From Dysgonomonas gadei ATCC BAA-286 (lineage in GTDB: Bacteria; Bacteroidota; Bacteroidia; Bacteroidales; Dysgonomonadaceae), in assembly GCF_000213555.1 (NCBI RefSeq), contig NZ_GL891981.1, positions 296,821 through 360,820 of the forward strand: a stretch of DNA of 64,000 bases, written 5' to 3'. Below are positions 1-10,820 of this stretch, piece after piece; positions within the stretch are counted from its first letter, which is position 1, and every line of letters starts with the position of its first letter. Both the position numbers and the translations under genes were made by a program. The notes beneath the pieces were generated by a model. It worked only from the letters and a program-made list of their open reading frames with translations, did not search any database and was not told where the DNA came from.

Positions 1-1
1 T

Positions 2-97
2 ACGGCATGGGACGATGAAACCGGACAAGCTGATAATCAGCATAACGCCAATTACCTTACTTTTCTCCGATTTATAAATTTCAGAGATAAAAAATGA
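2..97 (+). CDS. C-terminal end of an unidentified upstream protein (partial)
   Basis: An open frame enters from the left edge and ends at TGA 95-97, giving about 31 residues that finish in FLRFINFRDKK. The stop overlaps the ATG of the next gene (ATGA at 94-97), the usual sign of translational coupling in a PUL operon. Nothing in the short tail identifies a family. Its coupling to an esterase gene suggests another carbohydrate-active enzyme, but that is inference. Confidence 0.45.
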   Translation, partial: TAWDDETGQADNQHNANYLTFLRFINFRDKK

Positions 98-1001
98 AGA
101 ATATGAGATTGAATTTGAAAACGATACTTTTTTTATTTCTTGCTTTAGGCTTTGTGACACTAGAAGCTCAAGTAAAGCTACCTAATATATTTTCGGATAA
201 TATGGTATTGCAACGTGACCAACCCATTCATATTTGGGGTTGGGCTAATGCTGGAGAAAAGATTGAAGTAGAATTTAAAGAACAAAAAGTTAAAGTAAAG
301 GCTTCCAAAGAAGGAACATGGGAAGTCTATTTAAAAGAATCTGTTTACGGAGGCCCGTACTCTTTAACGGTAAAAGGAGATTTTAATTTGACCGTATACA
401 AAAACGTTTTAGTCGGGGTGTTTGGATGTGCAGCGGACAATCAAACATTAAATACTCGAATGATGCACAAAACGAAATAGCTGACTCTAACTATCCGAAC
501 ATAAGGCTGTTTACTGTTGGGCGTGAAATTAATAATCAACCTCAAGAAAATGTTAAAGGAGAATGGAAGGTTTGTTCTCCTGCATCGGTTGGTGATTTTT
601 CTGCGGTAGGCTACTTTTTTGGACGCGAAATAAGTAAGAATACAAATATTCCGATAGGGCTTGTATCTTCTTCTTGGGGTGGTGCGGTTGCCGAGACATG
701 GACTAGCCCGGAAATGATGAATACAGTGCCTTCATTTAAATCAAAAGTGGACGAGATAAGCAAAATGGATTTGAAAATATATGAAGAAAATAATAAAATA
801 CAAAGAGGCAAATATGAACGGGATCTGAAAAATGACAAAGGTTTTTTTCAGAAATGGTATGAAAAATTCCCGACTGAAACACAGAAAATGAAAGTTCCCC
901 GCAGTTGGCAAAGTACAGATTTATCCAATTATATCATTGTTAATTTTAATATTTATCACCATGAAAAATTATTTTACTCAGACCCGTTATCCTTAATTTA
1001 A
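94..1001 (+). pseudogene. Sialate O-acetylesterase-like (SASA family), frameshifted and truncated
   Basis: The first 110 residues carry a signal peptide (LFLFLALGFVTLEAQ) and the beta-rich N-terminus typical of SASA-family carbohydrate esterases (KLPNIFSDNMVLQRD). The frame breaks at about 420: restoring one G gives LVGVVWMCSGQSN, which contains the SGNH/GQSN nucleophile motif and continues in the second frame from 426. The second frame keeps the block GLVSSSWGGAVAETW, then stops at 999-1001 after unrelated residues. Intact family members run to roughly 470-690 residues, so the C-terminal part that would carry the catalytic Asp/His is gone. Family role: removal of O-acetyl groups from sialic acid or other glycans. 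Two independent lesions make it a pseudogene; the frameshift alone could be a sequencing error, the truncation could not. Confidence 0.85.
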
Positions 1002-1116
1002 TCATTCGTAAAGAAAAGCATATAATGAATTAATTTACTGCTTATTATATGTGTTTTACTCTCATATTTTTTGATGAGTTTTAGGAGTTTTATTCATTTT
1101 TTTAACAAGAAAAAGT

Positions 1117-4100
1117 ATGACAAAAAAGAAATTATTCCGTAAAAAACAAAAGAATAGACATTGTCTGCTATATGTCTTCCTCTTATTGATTTGTGGTATT
1201 ATTTTCCCAATTCAAGCAGAAGCTCAGAGTCAACCGATAAAAGTAAAAAGTACTGTTGTTGACGCAAATGGCGAACCGTTAATTGGTGTTGCTATTGTGG
1301 AAAAATCCAATAAATCCAATGGAACAATTAGCGATTTTGATGGGACATTTACATTGCTGGCCTCATCACCTTCATCAATACTCGTTATTACGTATATAGG
1401 TTTTAAATCGCAAGAATATCCGGCGAATAAAATGCCGGAAAGAATAATCATGGCTGAAGACTTGCAAAGTCTGGAAGAAGTTGTGGTAATCGGCTATGGA
1501 ACACAAAAGAAAGAGACTGTTGTAGGGGCAGTTGCATCAGTTTCGGGAAAGGAACTTCTCAAAGCCCCGGTTGCTAATGTCAGCAATGCATTGGCCGGAC
1601 GTTTACCTGGTGTGACTTTTATCCAACGCGGAGGAGAACCCGGATACGATCAAGCTACCATAAAAATCAGGGGGATGGGTACAATGAATGACAGTAGCCC
1701 GCTCATCATTGTTGATGGAGTAGAACGTTCATCAATGGAAGGTATAGACATGAACGAAATAGAAAGTGTCAATGTACTGAAAGATGCAGCCATGACAGCC
1801 GTTTATGGTATACGCGGAGCGAATGGAGTTATAATACTTACAACAAAAGTAGGAACAGAAAGTAAGCCCACAGTTAGTTTAAGTATTAATACATCTGTTC
1901 AGACTCCGACAGTAATGCCTAAATTCCTAAACTCGTACGACTATGCAGTATTGAAGAATGAAGCCTACCTCAACGATAACCCCGGAGGTAAATCAATATT
2001 TAGCGAGACTGACTTGCAGAAGTTTAAGGATGGTTCTGACCCTATTCTTTATCCCAATACGGAAACGTATAAAAACTTGGTTAAAGATATATCGCTTATG
2101 CACCAAATTAATGCTAACGTAAGAGGGGGAACGAAGTTAGTCCGGTATTTTGTGTCTTTGGGATATTTAAATCAGGATGGTCAATATGATGTGAGTGATT
2201 TGAAATCCCTTAATCTGGGTTTCGATCCGAATCCTAATTACCAACGATATAACTTAAGGTCTAATTTCGATATCCAGATGACAAAAGACCTTTCTGCTTC
2301 AATCAAGCTGGGTAATCAAATAGGTAAAGAACATTTTCCGGGAACATCGGCTTACAATGTATTTTTCAACTTACTTAAAAACCCGCCGATGGTAAGTCCC
2401 GGTGTTGTAGATGGAAAACTGGTTACAGGATACATTAATGACCCTTTGAGTGCTGTTGTTGGTAGAGGTTTCTCCAGTGCTTCAATTCTGGGAGGAAGCG
2501 GCTATGCTGAAAATCTGACTAATACATTCAATATGAATGTCTCTATGAAGTATGATTTGGGTAACCTGATTACAAAAGGATTATCTGTTAGGGCAATGTA
2601 TGCTTACGACCACTATTATAAAAAGTATGAAACCAGATCTAAAGCTGTTGACACCTATAGTATATTAAAAGATCCTGATACAGGCGAAAATCGTTTTATC
2701 CAGACTGCTAATGAAGGAGCATTCGGTTATAGTGGCGGTACGGATGTGAACAGAGCCGAATATTTTGAGTCAGCATTAGAGTATGATCAAACATTCAATA
2801 AGGTTCACAGAGTTGGGGGACTGTTCCTGTACAATCAGCGTAAAGTATATAATCCCAGCCTTATTTACAGTGTACCGGCCGGTATGCAAGGTATAGTAGG
2901 GCGCGCAACATATTCTTATGCCAATAGGTATCTCGGAGAAGTGAGTATGGGATATAATGGATCTGAAAACTTTCCGGAAAATAAAAGATATGGATTCTTT
3001 CCTGCTGTTTCGCTTGGATGGATACTTTCCGAAGAATCGTTCTTTCCTAAAAATGATTATGTGAATTATATAAAATTCAGAGGTTCGTATGGAGAGACTG
3101 GTAACGACAAACTTGGAAGCAACCGTTTCTTATATCTGCTTGGAGCTTACGAATACGGAACCGGTTCGTATATGTTCGGTACTACAGGTTTGGACAAACA
3201 AAAATATACTTCTGCATGGGAGGGCAAACTGGGAAACTCGGAAGTAACATGGGAGCGAGCCGTGAAATACAATTACGGTATTGATCTTTATTTATTTAAG
3301 AACAAACTATCGGTTAACGCAGATTATTTCACCGAAAATCGTGATGATATTCTGATAGACAGGCAAACGGTTCCAGCATTTACCGGTATAACTAGTTTAC
3401 CTGCCGCCAATATAGGACGGGTTAAAAATCATGGATACGAAATAGATTTAAAATGGCGAGATAAGGTGAATAATATTGAATACTGGTTTGGTGGAAATTT
3501 TTCTTACTCAAGAAATAAAATACTACATAAGGAAGAAGCTATGAAAAAATATCCATGGCTGATGCAAACCGGATTTCCGATCGGACAGCAATATGCATAT
3601 AGATCAGATGGTTTATATAATTATAAGGAAGATGTTTATAATAGACCTTTTTATAGTTTTTACGGTAATAAGGTGCAACAGGGTGATATAAAATATATAG
3701 ACATTAACGGAGACGGTATTATAGATTCAAATGACGTGGTACCTGTGGGATATTCCGAATATCCAGAAGTCAGTTTTGGTATTAATATGGGATTGACTTG
3801 GAAAAATTTTGATCTATCTATTCTTCTCCAAGGAGCTGATAACCTGATGGTATTTCAGACAGGAGAAATCGGCTATGCTTTCTTCAACGACTGGGCTATG
3901 ACTCTCGAAGAGCATAAAAACAGGTGGACACAAGAACGATTCGACAACGGAGAGATGATAACAATGCCTCGGTTGAGTAATATGGGTAACAGTTCTCCAA
4001 ATTCGGAGGGTTCGGATTTCTGGCTGCACAATGCCCGTTATTTGAGATTGAAAAATATTGAAATCGGCTATACATTTCCGAAGGCAATGCTGAAAAAGCT

Positions 4101-4251
4101 TTATCTGAAATCGCTGAGAGTATATGCAAATGGTAATAATCTTTATACTTGGACACCTTTGAAAAATTATGATCCGGAAACTGCAAACGGTAGAGGTTTT
4201 ATATATCCTCAGATGGCTGTTTTCAACTTAGGGTTAAATCTTACATTCTAA
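1117..4251 (+). CDS. SusC-family TonB-dependent outer-membrane glycan transporter (PUL 1, first pair)
   Basis: 1044 residues. A signal peptide (cleavage near Gln37, PIQAEAQ) is followed by a CarboxypepD_reg-like beta-sandwich at about 42-112, a TonB-box/linker region (LEEVVVIGYGTQKKE, about 119-133), a plug domain ending in the SusC signature IRGMGTMNDSSPLIIVDG...VLKDAAMTAVYGIRGANGVI, and a 22-strand barrel ending in the C-terminal aromatic signature NLGLNLTF. SusC proteins import oligosaccharides through the outer membrane using TonB energy, capped by a SusD lipoprotein, which is the next gene (13-bp gap). A 115-bp gap upstream separates it from the esterase remnant; no clear TAnnTTTG promoter was seen there. 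Confidence 0.95.
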   Translation: MTKKKLFRKKQKNRHCLLYVFLLLICGIIFPIQAEAQSQPIKVKSTVVDANGEPLIGVAIVEKSNKSNGTISDFDGTFTLLASSPSSILVITYIGFKSQEYPANKMPERIIMAEDLQSLEEVVVIGYGTQKKETVVGAVASVSGKELLKAPVANVSNALAGRLPGVTFIQRGGEPGYDQATIKIRGMGTMNDSSPLIIVDGVERSSMEGIDMNEIESVNVLKDAAMTAVYGIRGANGVIILTTKVGTESKPTVSLSINTSVQTPTVMPKFLNSYDYAVLKNEAYLNDNPGGKSIFSETDLQKFKDGSDPILYPNTETYKNLVKDISLMHQINANVRGGTKLVRYFVSLGYLNQDGQYDVSDLKSLNLGFDPNPNYQRYNLRSNFDIQMTKDLSASIKLGNQIGKEHFPGTSAYNVFFNLLKNPPMVSPGVVDGKLVTGYINDPLSAVVGRGFSSASILGGSGYAENLTNTFNMNVSMKYDLGNLITKGLSVRAMYAYDHYYKKYETRSKAVDTYSILKDPDTGENRFIQTANEGAFGYSGGTDVNRAEYFESALEYDQTFNKVHRVGGLFLYNQRKVYNPSLIYSVPAGMQGIVGRATYSYANRYLGEVSMGYNGSENFPENKRYGFFPAVSLGWILSEESFFPKNDYVNYIKFRGSYGETGNDKLGSNRFLYLLGAYEYGTGSYMFGTTGLDKQKYTSAWEGKLGNSEVTWERAVKYNYGIDLYLFKNKLSVNADYFTENRDDILIDRQTVPAFTGITSLPAANIGRVKNHGYEIDLKWRDKVNNIEYWFGGNFSYSRNKILHKEEAMKKYPWLMQTGFPIGQQYAYRSDGLYNYKEDVYNRPFYSFYGNKVQQGDIKYIDINGDGIIDSNDVVPVGYSEYPEVSFGINMGLTWKNFDLSILLQGADNLMVFQTGEIGYAFFNDWAMTLEEHKNRWTQERFDNGEMITMPRLSNMGNSSPNSEGSDFWLHNARYLRLKNIEIGYTFPKAMLKKLYLKSLRVYANGNNLYTWTPLKNYDPETANGRGFIYPQMAVFNLGLNLTF

Positions 4252-4264
4252 TAAAATTGATATT

Positions 4265-6046
4265 ATGAAAAAATTTACAACCAAATATTTAGTATTGCCC
4301 CTGATTATCGCTCTTGGCACTATACAAACGGCATGCAACGATTTCTTGGAAATGCCCATGATTTCTTCGGCTGTAAATATAGATACGGTATTTTCGGCAC
4401 GCGTAAAGGCCGAACCATTTTTATGGGAGACATACAGGCTGATAATTCCTTCGGGTTTTCCCCTGAATGGAAACAGTGAGCCTATGCACCGTTCTATCAG
4501 GGCAGCAATAACCGATGAGTGCGATTATTCGATAGGATGGTCATCGTCAACAGAAATAAATATATCCGGATATGTAGCCAATAATTCACGCTTAATGGAA
4601 GTTAATTACAGTAATTGTTACGCCGGAATTCGTAAAGCTTTTATTTTCTTGGAGAATATTGACAAAGTATCGGATATTCCCGAAAATGAAAGGACACAAA
4701 TGAAAATGGAATGCAAGATATTGATAGCTTTGCGTTATCATACACTTATCCGATCTTTTGGCGGAATTCCTTTAATAAAACGTTCAGTTTTGGCAAGTGA
4801 TGATTTGAGTCAGATCACCCGTTCTTCGTTTGAAGACTGTATAAACTACATTGTAGAATTGTGTGACGAGGCAATAAATAATCCTTTGACTGTCGATCAA
4901 TATTCCACAGCTTGGCGCGGACGCGTAACTCGTGGAGTAGCACATGCCATTAAGGCAAGAACTTTATTATATGCAGCCAGCCCTTTGTATAATAATACTG
5001 TGGCACCTCCTGCTTCTTATGGTGATCAAAACAATCTTCTGATCTCATATATGAATTATGATAAAGAAAGATGGAAAAAAGCCATAGATGCCAATAAAGC
5101 GTTGCTTGATTGGGCTAAAGGCGCAGGGAAAGTGTCATTGATAGATACAGGGAACCCATATGAGGATTTTTCTATTGCTACATCAAAAGAAGATAATGCC
5201 GAGATTATTTTAGCAAACAAAACCATAGGAAACGGGTCTAATGGCTCGGATGGATTTACCAGATATTACATGTCTGCCAAAAATATCATGGATTTTAACA
5301 AGGGAAATGCTATTCTGTATAGTGGACTCACTCAGTTTTATAAGAATGATGGGACAGATCAAACTTGGCCGCAACTGAACGAATCCAAACCTTTTAGTGA
5401 ATATAAAACTAAAATGCATGAAATGGAGCCGCGTTTGCTGGCTACTGCTTGGATATTCGGAGAAAGCCCGATGATGTGTCCAAATCAATTTACATGGAAT
5501 TTTAATGCTTTACCGGGGACAAAATCGGGCGAATTGCATGGTTGTGCCGGATTATTAAAATTCTGTTATGATTATCAAGGCGAAAGCTATAAGGAGTTTC
5601 CCGTATTCAGACTTGCAGAGTTTTATCTGAATTATGTTGAGGCTTTAAACGAGTATAACTCAGCTCCACCACAAGAGGCTTATGATGCATTGAATACAAT
5701 ACGTACCCGTGGAGGGTTGCCTGCAATTGCAAAATCTGATTCGCGTTACAACACGACAGATAAATTCAGGGAATTGGTTCATCGTGAGCGTTTCGTAGAG
5801 CTTTTTGCAGAAGATCATCGCATATATGATTGCCGTAGGTGGCGCATCGCTCATCAGTCGGGAGTTATAGGAGGCCCTATGGTTACCTTCGATCTGGCAC
5901 AAAATAATACAAGTAACCCTACAGCTTATACGACTTACACACCCAAGGTGTTTGAAGAAAGGCTCTGGATGAATAAGTTGTATTTCCATCCATTCCCTCA
6001 AGGTGAAGTAGATAAAGGTAATCTATTGCAAAATCCGGGATATTAA
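4265..6046 (+). CDS. SusD/RagB-family glycan-binding lipoprotein (PUL 1, first pair)
   Basis: 593 residues. Lipobox IQTAC puts the lipidated Cys at 24. The SusD-like N-terminal and RagB/SusD domains show the usual TPR-rich pattern, with characteristic blocks KMECKILIALRYHTLIRSFGGIPLI (residues about 148-172) and FRLAEFYLNYVEALNEYN near 448-465, and the C-terminal pattern LYFHPFPQGEVDKGNLLQNPGY. It forms the lid over the preceding SusC and captures the target glycan at the cell surface. SusC and SusD lie 13 bp apart on one transcript. The ligand cannot be read from sequence. Confidence 0.93.
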   Translation: MKKFTTKYLVLPLIIALGTIQTACNDFLEMPMISSAVNIDTVFSARVKAEPFLWETYRLIIPSGFPLNGNSEPMHRSIRAAITDECDYSIGWSSSTEINISGYVANNSRLMEVNYSNCYAGIRKAFIFLENIDKVSDIPENERTQMKMECKILIALRYHTLIRSFGGIPLIKRSVLASDDLSQITRSSFEDCINYIVELCDEAINNPLTVDQYSTAWRGRVTRGVAHAIKARTLLYAASPLYNNTVAPPASYGDQNNLLISYMNYDKERWKKAIDANKALLDWAKGAGKVSLIDTGNPYEDFSIATSKEDNAEIILANKTIGNGSNGSDGFTRYYMSAKNIMDFNKGNAILYSGLTQFYKNDGTDQTWPQLNESKPFSEYKTKMHEMEPRLLATAWIFGESPMMCPNQFTWNFNALPGTKSGELHGCAGLLKFCYDYQGESYKEFPVFRLAEFYLNYVEALNEYNSAPPQEAYDALNTIRTRGGLPAIAKSDSRYNTTDKFRELVHRERFVELFAEDHRIYDCRRWRIAHQSGVIGGPMVTFDLAQNNTSNPTAYTTYTPKVFEERLWMNKLYFHPFPQGEVDKGNLLQNPGY

Positions 6047-6057
6047 CTTAATCTAAA

Positions 6058-9000
6058 ATGAAAGATATGATAACAATACATAATAGTTATACTAGAGTTA
6101 TGTTGTTCTTGCTTTTGCTGTTTTTGGGGTTTGGAAACATATCGGCTCAAGAAAATATAAGCGGGACAATACGGGGTAAAAATGGAGAACCTTTACCTAA
6201 TGCGTCAATTGTTGTAAACGGAAAAGTCGTTCAAACTTCAAAAGAGAATGGGGCATTCAATCTTGACAATGCCAACTACAAATCTATAACAGTAGAGCAT
6301 GCCGGCTATAAAAGTCAAACAGTGATCGTTGGTAAGAAAAAGACCATTGAGGTTATGTTACAACCCGTAGCATACAACGAAAATGTGCAATTGGCATTCG
6401 AAACGGTACCATTCAGATCTTATACAGGTGCTGTTTCGTCTACAACAGATAAAGAACTGACAAGCATACCGACTCAAACATTGGGTAATAACTTAGCCGG
6501 AAAAGTTGCGGGATTGACAGTTATGCAGTCTTCCGGCGAACCCGGCTCTGACGCCCCCGATCTTTATATAAGAGGTACAAGTACTTATAATAGCAGCAAT
6601 GTTTTAGTCTTGGTCGATGGGTTCGAAGGAGATTATAACCAATTGTTGCCGGAAGAGATTGAATCAGTGACGATATTAAAAGATGCCGCCGCATTGGCAA
6701 TATATGGTATCAGAGGAGCTAACGGGGTTATGCTGGTAAAGACAAAAAGAGGCGTAAAAAGTGATAAGATAGATATCAGACTCAATCTTCGCGGAGGAAT
6801 AACTTCGCCCATAACATTGCCTAAATTTGTTGATGCTTATACATATGCATCTCTGTACAATGAAGCCCTGAGCAACGATAATAACGGTGTGTGGTCTCCT
6901 AAATATACAGATGCCGAGCTTCAAGCCTACAAAGACGGATCTGATCCGTATTATTATCCTAATGTGGATTGGTATAAAGAAACATTAAAAGAAAGTGCCC
7001 CGTATGCAGACACCAATCTATCGTTCAGAGGCGGAAATGATAATGTAAAATACTATCTGGCTCTGGGTTATATTAATTCTCAAAAGTTTTATATAAGTAA
7101 TCCGGACAAGAGCTTCGATCAGTTACGCAATTTGGGCAAAACAGACAAGTATAACGCAAGAGCCAATGTAGATGTGAAAATAAATAGTATATTTTCGCTT
7201 AATGCAAATATCGGAGCTGTAATATTATCTCGTACCTATCCCAATTCCAGTAATTTCTGGAGTACTTTGGCTACTACTCCGGCAAATGCTTTTCCAATAA
7301 AGAATGAAGACGGATCTTGGGCTGCATCATCTGTATATACTAACAATCCATTAGGTACTTTGTCTATGACAGGCAAAAAGAGCACGAATGAACGGACGAT
7401 TCAAGCCGATGTCGTATTCAAACAGGATTTGGGAAGTGTCTTACCCGGACTGAAATTCTCGGAAGGAGTTTCATTTACCAGCTGGTCACTTAGCAATTAT
7501 GATATATCGCGCGATTATCAGAGATGGTCTGTAACTAAAAATAATGGAGTGGTAGGTAATCCTATTTTGGTTGTAGGAACAAAAAGTGAATTTTCTATCA
7601 ATCAAAGTACTCGTTCACAGTGGACTCGCCAGTCGTTTCAGGGAGCAGCCGAATATGAGACGAAATTAAACGATATTCATAGTCTTTATGGCATGTTGGG
7701 TGCAATGTATAGCCGTTACTATGTTGACGGGAACAATGTCGCTTATCTGAATGCAGGCTCTTTTGGTCGAGTAGGTTATGGTTACAATAACCGTTATTTT
7801 TCTGAATTCGGTTTTTCTTATAGTGGTTCCGAAAATTTGCCCAAAGGACACAAATTCGGATTCTTCCCTAGCATTTCATTTGCGTGGGTACTGTCTAACG
7901 AGAAATTCTTAGAAAACAACAGCTTGATTGATTTTCTGAAAATGAGAGCTTCTGCCGGGATGTTAGGTTCGGCCGACTTAGGTTCTACACGTTTCGGATA
8001 TCAGACGTATTATGTTAATTCTCAGTATTCTTATCAGTTAGGTTCTTCTGGTACGTCTTCAGTTACGGGTATCAAAGAAGGAAGATTAGGCAATTCTAAT
8101 ATTACTTATGAGAAAAACTATAAATACAATTTAGGTTTTGATTTTGGTCTGTTAAATAAGTTGAACGGTAAGCTGGACTTATTTACTGAAAAACGGAAAG
8201 GTATTCTTGTTGTACAAACTCCTCAGGTACCATCTGTGATAGGTATGACACTTCCTTACGAAAATCTGGGAGAAGTATCGAATAAGGGCTTTGAATTGGA
8301 ATTGGTGTATAGTGAAAAGATAAATGGTTTTGAGTTCAGTATCGGTGGTAATATAGCTTATGCTAAAAACAAAATAGATTATCAGGCTGAGGTTTTTCGT
8401 AAAAATGATTTTTCAAGAAGAACCGGACATTCTGTAAATGACTTGTTTGGGCTCGAGGCCATAGGCTTTTTCCAGTCGGAAGAAGAAATAAATGATTCGA
8501 ATACGCCGATACATACATTTGCTCAGGTTCAGCCGGGCGACATCCGATATAAAGATCAAGATAACAACGGTATTATTGACGAGAATGATATAGTGCGTTT
8601 AGGACATTCCAGCCTTCCTGAATTAAACTATGGTATTAATTTGACTTTGGCCTATAAAGGGTTCGATTTTAATGTATTCTTGTTTGGACAAGCTATACGT
8701 AATATAATGCTCACCAAAGATCAATATGCCTTTGCCTTTTACAATAATGGACAAGCTCCCGAAGCATCTTTAGGGAGATGGGCTTATTATCCGGATAAGG
8801 GTATTGATACTCGTAGCAGCGCAACATATCCACGTTTGTCTACATCCGACAATAGTAACAACTATCGTTATTCATCTTTCTGGATGAAAAATGCAAGCTT
8901 TCTACGATTGAGGAATATAGAACTTGGGTACTCTTTACCTAAATCTATAACAGATAAGCTTCAATTAAGTGGCGTACGTGTATATGTAAGTGGAACAAAT

Positions 9001-9099
9001 TTATTGACTTTCACACCTCTGGAAGATTACGATCCTCAGGTAATGACCGGATATCCGCTCTCAAAGTCATATAATATGGGTATTAATCTACAATTTTAA
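6058..9099 (+). CDS. SusC-family TonB-dependent transporter (PUL 1, second pair)
   Basis: 1013 residues: signal peptide (LGFGNISAQ), CarboxypepD_reg-like domain at about 33-100, plug with LAGKVAGLTVMQSSGEPG and ILKDAAALAIYGIRGANGVMLVKTK, and a barrel ending INLQF. The TonB-box region (VQLAFETVPFRSYTGAV) diverges from the common EVVVVGYG form seen in the first SusC, so this copy may use another TonB or ExbB/D system. It begins 11 bp after SusD 1 and shares the operon. The two SusC proteins are clearly divergent, so this is not a recent duplication; the two pairs probably take different oligosaccharides from the same glycan. Confidence 0.95.
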   Translation: MKDMITIHNSYTRVMLFLLLLFLGFGNISAQENISGTIRGKNGEPLPNASIVVNGKVVQTSKENGAFNLDNANYKSITVEHAGYKSQTVIVGKKKTIEVMLQPVAYNENVQLAFETVPFRSYTGAVSSTTDKELTSIPTQTLGNNLAGKVAGLTVMQSSGEPGSDAPDLYIRGTSTYNSSNVLVLVDGFEGDYNQLLPEEIESVTILKDAAALAIYGIRGANGVMLVKTKRGVKSDKIDIRLNLRGGITSPITLPKFVDAYTYASLYNEALSNDNNGVWSPKYTDAELQAYKDGSDPYYYPNVDWYKETLKESAPYADTNLSFRGGNDNVKYYLALGYINSQKFYISNPDKSFDQLRNLGKTDKYNARANVDVKINSIFSLNANIGAVILSRTYPNSSNFWSTLATTPANAFPIKNEDGSWAASSVYTNNPLGTLSMTGKKSTNERTIQADVVFKQDLGSVLPGLKFSEGVSFTSWSLSNYDISRDYQRWSVTKNNGVVGNPILVVGTKSEFSINQSTRSQWTRQSFQGAAEYETKLNDIHSLYGMLGAMYSRYYVDGNNVAYLNAGSFGRVGYGYNNRYFSEFGFSYSGSENLPKGHKFGFFPSISFAWVLSNEKFLENNSLIDFLKMRASAGMLGSADLGSTRFGYQTYYVNSQYSYQLGSSGTSSVTGIKEGRLGNSNITYEKNYKYNLGFDFGLLNKLNGKLDLFTEKRKGILVVQTPQVPSVIGMTLPYENLGEVSNKGFELELVYSEKINGFEFSIGGNIAYAKNKIDYQAEVFRKNDFSRRTGHSVNDLFGLEAIGFFQSEEEINDSNTPIHTFAQVQPGDIRYKDQDNNGIIDENDIVRLGHSSLPELNYGINLTLAYKGFDFNVFLFGQAIRNIMLTKDQYAFAFYNNGQAPEASLGRWAYYPDKGIDTRSSATYPRLSTSDNSNNYRYSSFWMKNASFLRLRNIELGYSLPKSITDKLQLSGVRVYVSGTNLLTFTPLEDYDPQVMTGYPLSKSYNMGINLQF

Positions 9100-9111
9100 A
9101 TGATTGATAAT

Positions 9112-10788
9112 ATGAAAAAAATATTAAAATATGTTGCATTAAGCTTATTCCTTGCCGCTTTCACAGGATGCGAAGATATGCTCGACAACAATGTTGATAC
9201 AAACCTTAAACCCGAACAGATATATGTTAATTACGACAGAATGAAGTCTGTAGCAATGGGGGCTTACGGTTATGCTTACGAAATATCGGGATTTTATAAA
9301 TTTGACGGTACACTCAAAGCATGCATGACTGACGAAGCCGAAGAAACAAATTATTCTTCGACAGTGCAGATATTCAACCTCGGGTCGTGGGGGAAAGATG
9401 ATAATCCTGATGATTTGTATGCTACTTTTTATGAGGGAGTCAGGCATTGTTGTCTGTTTTTGGAGAACAGCGAAAGTTATAAACAAATACTGGCCACAGA
9501 TACTATAAGTTCTTCCGGAAGAGAAAATTATAAAAAACAATGTGAAGACATTGAGTTTTTCCGTCAGGAAGTACGTTTTCTGAAAGCGTTTTACTATTTC
9601 GAACTGGTAAAACGATATGGAGGTGTATCTCTAGTTAAGCATTCTTTGGCTTTTGATGATGATTTGAAAGTACCTCGATCCGATTTTGAGACTTGTGTAA
9701 ACTACATTGTCGAAGAATGTGATGCCGTGAAAGATAAAGTGACTGTAGATTGGGTCGCTGACGGAAAACCAAATGAACACGGACGTATTACCAAGGGTGT
9801 TGTATTGGCACTCAAGAGCAAGGTGCTTCTTTATGCGGCGAGCAAGTATTATAACCCATCTAATGATATCGAGAAATGGAAAAAAGCTGCGTCTGCCGCT
9901 AAAGAATTGATAGATATGAATAAATACGGGCTATATAGTAATTATCAGACATTGTTTCAGGCTCCTCAATCGTACAATTCGAACGAAGTAATATTTTATG
10001 TTCGCCATTTCAATTCTAATGCACTCGAAAAAAGTTGTTATCCTATTGGTACTCCCGGTGGTAGGTCTGGTGTAACCCCTACCGACAATTTGGTCGAAGC
10101 ATATGAAAAACTTAGTGGATGGAGTGCAAGTGCTCCATACGACAAAGTCGATCCCCGTATGCAAATGAGCATCGTTGTTAATAATTCGACTTGGAATGGA
10201 CGTACAATACAAACCTATTTGGGAGGTATTGACGGCATAGATCAGAAGAATGCTTCACGAACAGGGTATTATCTTAAAAAGTTCCTTTCTGCTAATTTAC
10301 AGTTGCAAGGTTCACCTGAAGGTACTTCTATGAAATCATGGATCGTATTCAGATATGGAGAAATATTACTGAATTATGCCGAAGCAATGAATGAGGCTTA
10401 TGGACCAGACACTAAACCGGCTGGTTATACAAAATCGGCACGAGAAGCTATCAATCAGGTTCGTAGCAGAACGGGTGTAAATATGCCTTCTGTAACAGCG
10501 ACAGATTATTCTCAAATGAAAGAGGCTATTGAAAAAGAGCGTCAAGTAGAATTAGCATTCGAAGATCATCGCTATTGGGATTTGAAAAGATGGAAAAAAG
10601 GATCAGTGTTAGGTGAACCTATTTATGGAACACGCATAACAAAAGATGCATCGGCTGGTACATTCTCTTATCAGAAAGTGAAAGTTGAAGATCGTGTTTT
10701 TGATGAATCAAAAATGTATTTATATCCGATTCCTCAATCTGAAATAAACAAATATCCGGATATATTAACACAGAATCCCGGGTGGTAA
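9112..10788 (+). CDS. SusD/RagB-family glycan-binding lipoprotein (PUL 1, second pair)
   Basis: 558 residues from the chosen ATG. An in-frame ATG at 9100 abuts the SusC stop codon, but the ATG at 9112 gives a clean lipoprotein signal MKKILKYVALSLFLAAFTGC with Cys20 as the lipidation site, so it is preferred. RagB/SusD features include EVRFLKAFYYFELVKRYGGV, IVFRYGEILLNYAEAMNEAYG and the ending LYPIPQSEINKYPDILTQNPGW. Surface partner of the preceding SusC. Confidence 0.93.
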   Translation: MKKILKYVALSLFLAAFTGCEDMLDNNVDTNLKPEQIYVNYDRMKSVAMGAYGYAYEISGFYKFDGTLKACMTDEAEETNYSSTVQIFNLGSWGKDDNPDDLYATFYEGVRHCCLFLENSESYKQILATDTISSSGRENYKKQCEDIEFFRQEVRFLKAFYYFELVKRYGGVSLVKHSLAFDDDLKVPRSDFETCVNYIVEECDAVKDKVTVDWVADGKPNEHGRITKGVVLALKSKVLLYAASKYYNPSNDIEKWKKAASAAKELIDMNKYGLYSNYQTLFQAPQSYNSNEVIFYVRHFNSNALEKSCYPIGTPGGRSGVTPTDNLVEAYEKLSGWSASAPYDKVDPRMQMSIVVNNSTWNGRTIQTYLGGIDGIDQKNASRTGYYLKKFLSANLQLQGSPEGTSMKSWIVFRYGEILLNYAEAMNEAYGPDTKPAGYTKSAREAINQVRSRTGVNMPSVTATDYSQMKEAIEKERQVELAFEDHRYWDLKRWKKGSVLGEPIYGTRITKDASAGTFSYQKVKVEDRVFDESKMYLYPIPQSEINKYPDILTQNPGW

Positions 10789-10820
10789 AAACAAGAGTTT
10801 TATTTTATAAAAAAGAAAAT

